64,000 nt of DNA from Torreya grandis. Its lineage: Eukaryota; Streptophyta; Pinopsida; Cupressales; Taxaceae. Position numbers and translations under genes: made by a program. This document shows positions 53,529 through 64,000 of this stretch, one piece after another. The number at the start of each line of letters is the position of its first letter. The first letter of the stretch is position 1. Location: positions 304,501 through 368,500 of the forward strand of contig JARHVA010008352.1 of assembly GCA_037957365.1 (NCBI GenBank). The letters are read 5' to 3'. A model generated the notes under the pieces. It did not search any database and was not told where the DNA came from. It saw only the letters and a list, made by a program, of their open reading frames with translations.

Positions 53529-55075
53529 TCAAATATCCATAGCCTCCCAAAAGATATGGCATGCACTCTTGTGTAAGACATCACACAAAATATTATCTTG
53601 ATATCTACTAATGTTAATTTTAAATTTGTAACATTTTTTAAAAGTATCAATATAATACTCTAATAAACAAAACACTCTATATAACCATGCATGTGGATTG
53701 TATGCCAAATTTAGATTATGAACCACCTTAGTGGACATTAAAATTATCATAGCTTCCAATAACAACCAAACCTATCTTGTATGTCCTCTGGTACTTATCC
53801 TCACTATTATTTTCAATGTTAAATATTATCCCCCTTTCTATTAAAATATATCCATACTTCCATTTTTGCATATGCATGGGTGATACTACATATTCTTATT
53901 CAACTTTTGTAACTTCTACATGGCCTTTATTACATCTCTTTTCACCATCACATTGAGCACGAGGGAACTCAAATCATGATAACCAAAGTCATCATATATA
54001 TAATGCATACCATTGAAATATATTCCTATTCCTTATACATAACTACCCTTTCCTATTTTAGAGGTGGATCCTCCTCTTTTCTATTGATTTGGCACTTTAA
54101 AAGTGCTATCTCAATCCTCATTTAATAATTAATTGTAACCTTTGATGGCTGTCCTCTACCACTATTAAACCTCCCTCTTCATTTTTCTGTAATTTTTTAC
54201 CTCCAAGAGAAATTTTCTTCCACTCTTAAATCATATTAGTATTATTTTTCCACCATATGCATCCTTATTAAGTGGAGTTCATCTTGAATATTTGTCTTTA
54301 TCCCATAGATGTATTTTTCCACATTGTCTTCTTCCATCTTGTTATACCAGTTGGAATGATGATCTTTTAGAAACACTTCATGAATTACTTCATACTTAGC
54401 TCCTTTTTTCTCAAGTTTTATAATGTTTTAAATAAATATAGATAATAATCCCTAGGTAGAAACTTGCCTTTCAATTTTATTACCATCTTCTCCCAATGAG
54501 TGATCTTGTTACTACCCCTTATATTTGATTTTATTTGTACCTACTTCCATCATATGGTTGTATGAAATTTGAGCTTGGTTTTATCCCCTTAACCTTACTT
54601 TGGTAGTCCATTTCACCAAATTTAAAATTATCCTCCATCTCATTAAACCAATCAATAATCTCTTCATGATTAAAAGTCCCTAAAATTTTTGAAACATTCA
54701 ACTTGGATCCTCTCCCAATATTTGTAATGGCTCTTCAAATCCTATATTTTCCTTCATCCAACCTTTTTTGTAATACTTCCACATCTTCCACTCCTGAACC
54801 TTCATTTTACACATCACTTGCACATCCATTAGGATGAATCTAATTATTTTATCCTTTTAAATAACATATAATATTGTATACATATCCCTTGACATCTCTT
54901 CAATCTCATCCATCCTTCCTACAGTAATGGAAACCATTGATCCAACTCTTCCCACTCTTATCGGATACATATTTAATCCTTCTCTCAATATAACACTACT
55001 AATGGAATTGTTTTGTAAGCCTACATAGGGCACACTCTTTAATATATTTTTTCTCCACCTATAGTTGTTCCTCAC
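53529..55075 (-). pseudogene. gypsy-G gag and protease remnant
   Basis: Gag, read leftwards: 'LNLVKWTTKVRL' (about 54590-54620), then 'NWYNKMEEDNVEKYIYGIKT' followed by 'NIQDELHLIRMHMVEK' (about 54240-54350) and 'LRVEENFSW' (about 54205), then a Gly/Arg stretch 'RGRFNSGRGQPSKVT' (about 54135-54180). The E-x-x-K-x-x-Y-x-x-G-L/I-x-x-x-I-Q block is typical of retrotransposon gag in plant chromovirus-type gypsy elements. The zinc knuckle is not readable. The protease-to-RT segment is at 53529-53765 ('STKVVHNLNLAYNPHAW' and 'YQDNILCDVLHKSACHIFW'; family consensus ends ACHLLLGRPW). The active-site D-S/T-G is lost upstream. RT does not follow, so the element is 3'-truncated. The nominal ATG at 55075 overlaps the PBS and is not a credible start. 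Confidence 0.78.
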
Positions 55076-55085
55076 TCTAATAACA
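55074..55085 (-). promoter_or_regulatory. degenerate iMet-type primer binding site of gypsy-G
   Basis: The minus strand reads TGTTATTAGAGT, 9 of 12 matching TGGTATCAGAGC, just inside an LTR-like end (TGAGAATT at 55088 on the plus strand). Confidence 0.5.
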
Positions 55086-55087
55086 TA

Positions 55088-55500
55088 TGAGAATTAAATA
55101 TAGAGGGTCATATGAAGGACATCATGTTCCTTATAACCTAATACTTAAAATACACATAATTATATAATATTAAAACTAATTTCATAATTTATTTATCTTA
55201 TTTGAGTAAATACATAGATTACACACAACACTCACACTCTCTCTTAAGACTATAGTATTATATAAGAATGATCTCTCACACATAGTCCCATTTTTGGATT
55301 TAAAAACTCTATACTCATCTTGCCTTCTTTATATTCACACTCACTCAAAGTTTATTATTAATTCTAGTCTACCTACTCCAAATCCATCCCTCCTCTTTTA
55401 TGTATTATGGTGTGACTATTAGGATTCCCATCCGCCTTGAAAATTTTCCAAATGAGAACATAACTTATTTTAGGATGTTATTAGACATGGTTAAACATCA
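55088..55500 (-). mobile_element. probable 5' LTR of gypsy-G
   Basis: Starts TGAGAATT next to the PBS and may end GGTTAAACATCA at 55500, which gives TG...CA ends on the minus strand. A TATA-like stretch lies at about 55257-55267 on the minus strand (TTATATAATAC). No second LTR copy exists to confirm the boundary. Confidence 0.45.
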
Positions 55501-55689
55501 TAGGAGAAACCACTACTTTCTATACAATGGTGGTTTTGTAACCATCATTGAAATTTTTTGATTTCTAGTTGACACAATCTTGCATCAACCAAAAAAATCA
55601 TTACAAAACAAAGAAAACTTTGGATTCTAACTTAAAACCACTCCTTCTCCCTTGTTGAATCCTGTTGAATTATGACTAAATTCCTATAA

Positions 55690-55932
55690 GATGTAATTGA
55701 CTACCAACAGCCCAAAAACATAAAAGATATTTTTTTAAGGTAAAATAAAATATCTCTCAAATATCTTTAGGTAAAATAAAAAACACAAATCACAATTTAA
55801 GGGAGACACAATTTGGTGATTTTTAGGTGAAATAAAAAACACTCATAACTTTTTAAGCAATACAAGATTGCTTGATATTTTTCTTGAAAAGTTATCTTTT
55901 ATGTTTTTGGGCTTTTGGTAGTCAAGTACATC
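55690..55932. repeat. foldback 1 (39-bp arms)
   Basis: 55690-55728 (GATGTAATTGACTACC...) pairs with 55894-55932 with two mismatches by my count; weaker pairing continues inward. The centre has two similar blocks of the form AGGTRAAATAAAAAACAC (about 55771 and 55826). No coding. It resembles a MITE or other foldback element; no clear target-site duplication. Confidence 0.75.
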
Positions 55933-55933
55933 C

Positions 55934-56122
55934 ACTAACAAAATGTCCTTTGGGATCCTAAAGAACCTCAAAATTTATTTTTCAATTAAAACTTGATATT
56001 TTGGTTACAAAAGAGAGTATATTCTATTATAAAATATCTCTCTTTTTTAACCAAAATATCAAAATTTTATTAGAAAACAAATTTTTGAGGTTCTCTAGGA
56101 TGCGAAGGGCCATTTTGTTAGT
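55934..56122. repeat. foldback 2, MITE-like hairpin with ~86-bp arms
   Basis: 55934-56019 (starting ACTAACAAAATGTCC) pairs with 56033-56122 (ending GGCCATTTTGTTAGT) across almost its entire length, with roughly a dozen differences and a loop of about 13 bases. This is a compact 189-bp hairpin immediately adjacent to foldback 1. Open frames running across it (for example 56001-56225) are by-products. Confidence 0.85.
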
Positions 56123-58614
56123 AGAACTATGTGTCATTCTAGTTTTTTTAAATAATCATGTGGGTACTTTTATAGCATTATGGATTTTCAGTTTTAGGAG
56201 ATTTATGGTTTTTAGTGCAGTCTAACAAATTTTGGGAGGATATCAAGTATTTTTTAGAAGTTTTAACTTGTTTTAAGGAATTACAAGGAATTTTTGAAAA
56301 TATCAAGAAAAAAATTGGTGGGTTTAATATTTTATGTTTGTTTTAAATATTTAAGGAAAATAAATATTTGAGGGTCTTCATCTATTTTAGAAAGAGATAT
56401 AGTAAAAAGTCCATTTTATCCATTCCACCTTTTAGAATTATTAAATAATTTTTTTTGACTAGCTCTAAAAATGGTATTTTTTTAAAGAACAAATTAACGA
56501 CCCAAAGCCTTTTCTTGAGACTTTCTTAGGCTATCCTTGACATGGAATGTTATTGTAGGTTATAAATGCTGACCCACAAACTTATCCCTATTTCCATGAC
56601 CTCCTATGTAATTCTTGCCTTTTCCTTCTCACATATAATACTTCAAGGTAGAATCTTGACCTCAACCCATGTCCATGATCATGTTTTCAATTTTACCATC
56701 CCCAATCCACCCACTATGTACATACCTTCCTTTAAGGATGCAAAGATATTTTTAAAGATTACATACTTTTGAAATCATTTATATCTCCTTTTCAAGGCCA
56801 AAAACATATTATTAGGGATCATGATGCAAAATGGACACTAACCTAGGCCAAGGTTATTTTGGGCTTTTTCTAGATTTGATGGCATTTTATCCCTTTTTGC
56901 ACCCTAGATACCATTATGCCTCTTTTACATGTACCTTAGAAACATAATTTTTGAATGCCATATAGTATTTTTTGCATGTCATAAGGTCACACCCACCACA
57001 AACAACTTATTTTTATATGTAGATGACATACACGACCCTCATTCATGATAAATTCAACATGTCATAACTTTTGACTGGTAGCTCAAAATTTAGCTCCATT
57101 TTTTCAATTTGGATGATTTTATAATAAAAATTCAAATTTTATATTAGAATTAATTATTATTATAAAATTCATTGTGTTATTATCTCAAGAATTATCAACC
57201 AATTAAAGTTCTCAACATCACATGACCTATTCACTATGCTTTGAATTCCATTTTAGCTCTAATGTTTTTTAAAACTATTTGTTTTTTAATTAATTTTCCA
57301 AATATGCTATTAGAATTTTATTTTATATTTTGAGTTTTTATTCAAAATTTTAATTTAAATATAGTTTATAATAATCTCATTATTACATGAAGTTGGAGGG
57401 GTGGGGAACTTTTTATAATGCACTCATTTATAAAACATTATATTGTTATGGGAACACTTAATTTAGAAGATTAGTGTACATGCCTAGATATTTTGGTTTC
57501 TTTCTATTTTGTTCCTTTTTAAAATTATCTTGGGGATTTTTTTGGAAATTTTAATTTTTTAACACTTTTTTTGGGACACTTTTGAAAATTTTGTGACACT
57601 TTTAAGTGATATAGATTATGAGAGCCACATAGAACCAAAATAATGGCCATCAGGCTAACTACAAAAAGTACAACTAACAAATCCATACTAGAGAAGCCAT
57701 ATTCATGGTTGTATATGAGAATACAAATAATGATAATTAAAATTTTAATTTATTTATGTTATGAATAAATTTTATATACATAAAGTGCCTTTAAATAAGC
57801 TTACATATACTTAAAACCAGTCCTAAAAATGAGGAGTTCAAACTTAACCTCTTATTAGAAAATTATAGAGTGAGACTATAGAGTGGAAGTACATACCTAA
57901 TCATTAGGGTAAACCCATGAAACACTCTACCTAATATAATATAATTATATAAGCTTAATGAATAGGGTAAACATAATTGTACATGTTTTCATAGAGGGAA
58001 ATATAGGATACAAAGCTACATGATAAGAGATTAACCTATGTATCATATACCCATATGAATCCTTGTCATTGAAATTTATGTTAATATCCTTCTTGGGGAA
58101 TATTATTAATACTTTTATAAACTTCTTATTTTATCTAAAGCTTCAAGTACACTTATGTTTCATCTCTTACACTACTCTCATTTTTGGATGTTTCACTTTT
58201 CTTGATTATGCACTTGAACACTTATTTCACAAAATTAAGAGATATTTTGTTGTTATAAAACCTAAAACCTCTTTATGCACTTAACATTTTTATATGATGG
58301 TATGTGTAAATTTATTGTCCTTCACCTGTTTAGTTCATCTTTGCATTTTAATGTGAGTTTTATTACATTTTATATTAGACATTTCTTGGTGATTTATCAT
58401 TATGCACAATTAATTTGAGTGGTGGATATTCATACCCATGTATGGAATTATATTTATGGTGTGGAGCCTTTTTTTTAGTTTTATTTTGTAGATTCTTCTA
58501 TATTTTCCTAGACTTATTTAATGAATCTCTCTAGTTCTACATTAAAGGAATGGGGAGGTATTGTATAAATTATTATTTCCTTGTATGTTGCACATGTTTT
58601 TTTTAGTTCTTGGT
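56123..58614. other. unassigned AT-rich sequence
   Basis: No domain, LTR pair or RNA gene recognised. T-rich text around 56220-56400 loosely resembles the complement of 62640-62880, but not well enough to call a repeat. Confidence 0.3.
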
Positions 58615-58943
58615 GATGGATCAAACCATATTTAGTGGTTACTTTATTGATGGATTAATCCATACATTTTTATTACATATTAACAACTTAATTTGAAATA
58701 TAATCTTGTTTAAAATATAGTGATGAATCAAACCATCCATATTTTAGTAATAGATCAACCGATCTAACTTTTATCGATGGATCAATACATGTATGAACCC
58801 ATATAAATTCTATCAATAGATAAAAAAATCCATACCTTTCTTAAAATTTGAGTAGTGTATTATCCCATTATTACTTTAAAAATATTTTGATTTGATGGAT
58901 TAATCCATCCTTTTTAGCATCTTCAACACTATTGATAGATTGA
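58615..58943. repeat. array of dyad-symmetric GATGGAT-AA-CCATC motifs
   Basis: GATGGATTAATCCATC at 58894-58909 is a perfect 16-bp palindrome. Close variants occur at about 58615, 58649, 58722, 58776, 58814 and 58934, and a related inverted pair TAGATC-AACC-GATCTA lies at 58751-58766. Spacing is irregular (26-80 bases). It could be a degenerate minisatellite or a cluster of protein-binding dyads. Confidence 0.6.
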
Positions 58944-59459
58944 GAATTAGTGGCCCAAATAATTATCATTTTTAATGAGATAATAGTGGATTTATACCTT
59001 TCACGGTTTTTATTTTGTGAGGTTTTGTTCTCATAATATACATTTTTTATTTTTTATTAGTAAAATGAGGGGAGCATATTATGGTACTCCCCCATTTGAA
59101 AAAGAAAAGGAGTTTTTAAAAAAAAAATATGTAGGTAGGGAATTTAGCTTCTCCAAGTACATAGATAAGTAGTGTAAAAAGGTAGAATCCAAATATAAAG
59201 TATAAAAATTAAATTAATTTTTATGAAATAAACTTAATAAAAAAATAGGATAAGGGAAAAAGAAGAAATTCAGGGGAGGAAAAATAATATTTTATAAAAG
59301 ATACCAAAGATAGAGAAAAGAAAAAAAGAATAAAGTGAAGAAGGGGATATAAGAAAAGAAGAAAAGGAATATAAAATACAAGTTTAAAGATACAAATCAA
59401 TCCAAACCCTTTCTTAGTCTAATAATTATCCAATTTGGGGAAGGAAACTTACCTATCTC
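58944..59459. other. unassigned sequence with purine-rich part
   Basis: The plus strand at about 59240-59380 is A/G-rich. No coding signature. Confidence 0.3.
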
Positions 59460-60620
59460 TTTTCTCTCCTTGATCACTGATGAACCTCCACCTCAAGTAT
59501 CTCTAGATGATGAGGTTTTAGGGGATCCATAAATCATTAAAAATAGACATAAATTTAAAAAATTAATTTTATACGAAAACCATTATAACCCACCTAAAAT
59601 ATATGAGAGTAGGTTAAATTATATTCAAGTGGAGCACATTCTACCTAATCATTAGGTTGAATAAAGAACTCAACTACAGGGTCAACCTTACTTTCTAAAT
59701 AACTTCTCATTCTAGTGGGGAGAGGATCCTCATTTAAGGGAGGGGATGAAAAGAAGGTAAAATTATTGTTTGGGAAATATTATAATAATCATTTTCATTA
59801 TCTAGATAACTAAAACAAATTCAAGCGATAAATCCCTCATTTTTTCATTTTACCACCAAGGCCAATAAGATTATTTGATTGATGTATAAGAAAATAATAA
59901 CTATGTGGTCAAGAGATAAATAAGCTTATAATACTAAATAAATGTTTTCATAGTAAAAATTATACTTTTAAAATCTATCCTCAAGTTTCAACCAAAGTCT
60001 AGCTAGAAAACCTCTAGAAAATTTGACTTTAAAACATAGATAGGAAAAATTAGTTAAGGGAAATTGAGAAATGTCATGGGATAGATATTATAATTAAAAA
60101 ATATCATACCCTATTAATTTTAGCCTTACCTAAATCATATATAGTACAAATAAGGATCAAAAGAGGGGAACTCAAGTTTTAATCATAACGCACATTGTCC
60201 CAAAACAAAGGAGATGCAAGAATAATCTATTGTTGATCCTATATGAAATAAAATTATGTAGTAAAAGAAATACTAGCACATGGGTAGATGTAAATTTATT
60301 AAAATATTGGGGTTACCATGAGGTTTAAATTCACTTGTTAATCTTAGAGAGTTTGGGCCAGAAACCATTAAATATAGAAAATCAAATCACGATTTTTATA
60401 AAAATACTCTCGATCCACCAATTTTAAGATCAAATCAATAATTAAAGTCTTGATAGACACCTCCACCATAAAATGACCTATAGGTATCTAAATAATAATC
60501 TTATAAAAATAATTAGAGATAAGAGCCTTCAAGGTGTCTCTATAAGATAAACAAAAAGGAATATGTGAACTATCAAGAAATAAATGAGGTGAGGAGAAGG
60601 CCATGAATGAGTTAAATTTG
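59460..60620 (+). pseudogene. unidentified degenerate coding-like stretch
   Basis: A frame from about 59470 reads as protein for more than 100 codons if its TAA/TAG codons are ignored: 'EPPPQVSLDDEVLGDP', 'YNPPKIYESRLNYIQVEHIL' and 'TQLQGQPYFLNNFSF*WGED'. The stops fall mainly where Gln or Trp would be natural (CAA/CAG to TAA/TAG, TGG to TAG). Shifted frames continue to about 60600. I recognise no RT, protease, integrase or zinc knuckle. A retroelement gag or a relic of some other reverse-transcribing element are both possible; neither is shown. Confidence 0.35.
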
Positions 60621-62212
60621 GAAAAGCATTGAAAATAGGCTCCATATATGGATTATAATTATAATTAGTAATAAATTGTTGCTATGATTGACTAGAGGAA
60701 ATACTAGTTGTATAAACATTAAAAGTATGCAATGAAATAAAATGTTCTAGGAGAGTACATAATGTACTATCTAATAGAGAAGTATTATATAAAAAAGTGG
60801 TTGAAAATTAAATAGAAGAGGTATGAGTTGAAAACATTAATGAGAGAAAAAATGCATAAACACATTTATGAAAACAAGAACTGATGGATTTGAAGTGATA
60901 ATGGAGAGTCATGGGATTACATCTAGGTCTGATGTTCCCATAAGGGATAATGTTGTTGAAGTAGTTATAAATAGAGGGGTTATAAGGTAGCCATTATGAG
61001 AATAATACACAAGAGAGAGATGAGAAACATGCATCATCATAATTATATTATGTTTTCTTCATAATTAAAATTTTGACTGCTTCATCTTGTGGAACATTAT
61101 TGATGAGAAATAGTACATGTAATGTTTTTAATTTTTTTTACACATTTGCATAGATCCTTGTATTCAACATAATATATTTTTTTATGTAGAGGATATATTT
61201 TTTGGACACTCATGTATTTAGACAATATTTAATAAATCCCATAAGGACATTCATAATTTCATCTATTTCTTGACATAAGGTTATTCTACATAGGTACCTC
61301 ATCAGGCTTAGTATCGAGACCCATTTTCAGAGCCATATGCATACCATTTTAAATGATCTCATAAGTTAAAATTATGGGGTTGTATTTGGTAAAAATTATG
61401 GTCCACACCATATAATTAGGCTTAATTAAGTTATAAACTTTATCCTAAGATATAAATATTTCTATTATTCATTTTTTTAATTAGGAATTAGAAACGTTAT
61501 GTGAGGTAAGAAAGTGGGTAGGATCCAAGGGAGTCACCTAGTCAATCATGAGTTTAATGTCACATGGTTAATGAGATATTTTTTGAGATTCTTCATTCTT
61601 TATTAAATTTATCATTTTTTTAATTTTCCAAGTTTAGTAATTGTAAAGAGGAGTAGTGGTTTATCACCCAAAATGTTCATTTTTTTACAAAAAGTATAAA
61701 AAATTATGGAAAAGAAGTACAAGAACCATATGAGTTGGTTTAAAAGTACACAAAATAAGGGTACAAATATCCTTATATTTAATCACCCCCCTAAAAATTT
61801 ACAACATAATAATTAAGTGTTTTTGTAATCTTCCCCCTTTTAACTAATTATAAATATGCACTTCGTATAAAAAAACATCTAGATTACATTGTTAACAAAG
61901 AATGAGAAAATAAAACATTAATTATTTAAATACAATATGAATTTGATTTGATAGTACATATGTAAATTAATAATAAAATTATGCTACTTCAAAAACATGA
62001 CACTTGATTTTTGAGCTAAGAAGAAAAATATATGGTCATTTGAAGTTGATAGTTTAGCTCGCTTGCAAAAATAACATCATCATTTGTGGGTTGTGACACC
62101 TATCATAGTAGACACAACCTAAATCCTTACAAAAAAATTAAAAATTCTCTAGGTTTTACTTCAAGGTAAAAAATTGCCAATGGGGTGCTTAAGGAGACAA
62201 AGTACCAAAAAT
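60621..62212. other. unassigned AT-rich sequence with a TATA-like site
   Basis: A strong TATA-like string TTATAAATAGAGGGG lies at about 60965-60979, followed by a GAGAGAGATGAGAAA stretch, as in transcribed parts of plant LTRs. No LTR ends could be set, and no coding is readable. Confidence 0.3.
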
Positions 62213-62256
62213 GCCTTCACAAGCATTGAGAAGGACTTCACAAGCATTGAAAAGGC
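62213..62256 (+). repeat. two tandem copies of a 22-bp unit
   Basis: CTTCACAAGCATTGAGAAGG is followed directly by CTTCACAAGCATTGAAAAGG, with one difference in 20 bases. Each unit is a weak hairpin (CTTC...GAAG). Confidence 0.7.
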
Positions 62257-64000
62257 CATCAAAAAAATTTAAATGGCCTAAAAACCATAAAAACCCAAGA
62301 TTATTCATTTAAAAATGGTCGTATTGACCATTGAAAAGGAGTCTATCTAGGGTTCTTAAGCCCAAATGAGTGTAGGCAAGAGCCCAATGAGCTTAGATGA
62401 GCTTGATGGTGGAAAGGAAGTGGAGGGGAACAGGGAATAGGGATCACAGAGTACTAAAATTATATTGGTTAAGACATGAAAGATACATAGGGGGTTTAGG
62501 GAAGATGGAAGTGGGGTGGGGGAAGGATAATATGGAGTGGCAGAGCTTCGACAATCAAAATAAAAAACACAAGAGCCATCCCTAATTTGTGTTTTTCATT
62601 AATTAAAAAATAGTGCATAAAATTTTAAAATCCCATTTTTATATTTAACTTCTCTAAATTTGAAAAACATTACCTAAAAATATTTTCAATCCCTTGGAAA
62701 TTTCTCAAATTCCCCAAAAACTTGCATAATAGTTTTTAAATATTTTGGAAACCCCCAAAAATGACCCAAACCCCACCAAATTTTATTTTTACTTTTTTGA
62801 AAACCCACAAAATAAATATTCATTTACAAAAAAATATAAACCAATAAACTCCCTTTAAATCAACTTAAAAACCCTAAGAACATATTTTTGTCAATAATTG
62901 AAAATTGAACTAATCATGTGAAAAAAAAGAAGGGATTTGAGAAGAATAAGAATGAGAGTGCAAGACGCAAACATAATGCCTCTATTTTACCCTAATTTAG
63001 TTTTAGAAACATGAATAAGATAAAACCTAACACATGATTTTTGATTATTAAATATGGCATTTAAGTATGAATCAAAATGTAAAATCTTAAAATAGATTCT
63101 AATGATTTGAAATTGGCATATGTTGGATATAATAAGAACAATAAAGGGATAAGTACTTATCTTTTGTAACTGGTTTTATATTGTGACTATGCTCTAATAG
63201 TAGAAAATACACTAAAGTAGGTATATGATTCATCTATATTGAGAACTATGTTTTTATATACATAGGGTTGTTTCTATTAGCTTAGGGTAAGTATTGATTG
63301 TTGATACAAACAAATAGTGGTTGATAGTGACTTGTGTAGAAAAGAGGGTCTGTGACCATACAATAACTTTTCACTTGTATTTGAAACATTTGTATGTGTG
63401 AATCCAAACCTTGATGATATGTGCAACCCAATAAATCAACATCCACAAGCTTAAGACATTATTAAAATGTAATGGGATGAACTATCCCCAATTATCCCCA
63501 TTTCTTATAGACCACTACCTACATATCTAATACTCCAAGGAAGGAAATGAAGCCATACATAGTTATCCCACATAGTGTTATTATTATTTTTTTATCATTC
63601 ACTATATAAATGTAACTAGTTATTTATATTTGATACTTAATAATGCTTACTTTAGCTTGGCTTTGGTATGACTTAGACTTGGCTTGTCACTGCTCCTATT
63701 TCTTAATTTACAATTTAGGAATAATAGGGAAATTTTCCTCAAAGTGAAATAGTGTACAGTCATGTACTAGATAAGTATATATATATATATATATATAAGT
63801 CAATGGGTGATTTATCATGCTACCTACATGCTAGGAATAAGGGTTGATCCTTAGGAAATATTTTATTTTAAAAAGTAGTTGTTTTTGGTAAAGGGTCACT
63901 ATTGTTAGGTTTAGTTCAGTTCAACTAGCCATACTTACCTAGTTTGGTGGTAGTGACCTATATGCAAAAGGACTAAACTAAAGGTCTAATAAAAAATTTA
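62257..64000. other. unassigned AT-rich sequence to the window end
   Basis: No protein domain or RNA gene recognised. A (TA)11 microsatellite lies at 63776-63797. The open frame at 62397-62585 has no recognisable motif. Confidence 0.3.
63776..63797 (+). repeat. (TA)11 microsatellite
   Basis: 22 bases of perfect TA alternation. Confidence 0.95.

Noticed and set aside
56001..56225. 74-codon plus-strand open frame with a hydrophobic C-terminus
   Set aside because: It lies across the arm of foldback 2 and continues into AT-rich DNA; coding is unlikely.
59460..60620. Endogenous pararetrovirus movement-protein-like region
   Set aside because: I considered this because of proline-rich and WGED-type text, but found no reproducible block order shared with caulimovirid proteins, so I left it unassigned.

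Overview
The window looks like intergenic DNA from a land plant with a large, retrotransposon-filled genome. It is very AT-rich. Every stretch I could read as protein belongs to an LTR retrotransposon (Ty1/copia or Ty3/gypsy), and all of these are broken by stops and frameshifts. Several have primer-binding sites resembling the initiator-Met tRNA complement that many plant LTR elements use. Long (TC)n and (TA)n microsatellites are scattered through it. A gymnosperm-like genome fits the old, heavily decayed elements, but that is inference. I find no host gene, rRNA, tRNA or CRISPR array.

Layout, left to right. (1) 478-847 is a copia-type LTR. (2) 2850-8900 is a 5'-truncated Ty3/gypsy element of Tat/Athila type (gypsy-1), with RT, RNase H, integrase, an unidentified downstream coding remnant, a G-rich polypurine tract and a 3' LTR. 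(3) 11370-12715 is a copia RT/RNase H remnant (copia-A) invaded by two (TA)n arrays. (4) 13-21 kb is mostly unassigned. It holds a ~200-bp tandem repeat, minisatellites and a strongly purine-biased strand at about 16.9-18.5 kb. (5) 21617-26842 (minus) is the best preserved element: a nearly complete copia (copia-B) with both LTRs, PBS, gag zinc knuckle, protease, integrase, RT and RNase H. A solo copia-like LTR abuts it at 26843. (6) 29763-37649 is a gypsy element with both LTRs (gypsy-C), in which I can read only a protease region, not RT or integrase. (7) 37660-41168 is a 5'-truncated copia (copia-D). (8) 42390-about 52200 (minus) is a copia (copia-E) split by a Ty3/gypsy element (gypsy-F, 43475-49826, minus) that is flanked by the 5-bp duplication TAACT. 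(9) 52290-55500 (minus) holds a copia gag scrap and the gag-protease end of another gypsy (gypsy-G). (10) 55690-56122 has two abutting foldbacks. (11) 56-64 kb is mostly unassigned, with an array of dyad-symmetric motifs near 58.6-58.9 kb and a degenerate coding-like stretch at 59.46-60.6 kb.

No genes cooperate here. The window records successive insertion, nesting, deletion and decay. Many in-frame stops lie where the families have Gln, Arg or Trp, and a single C-to-T or G-to-A change explains them, as expected for silenced, cytosine-methylated DNA. I found no convincing new biological system. The most unusual items are the paired foldbacks, the duplicated PBS/leader of gypsy-C, its RT-less interior, and two coding-like remnants that I could not assign.
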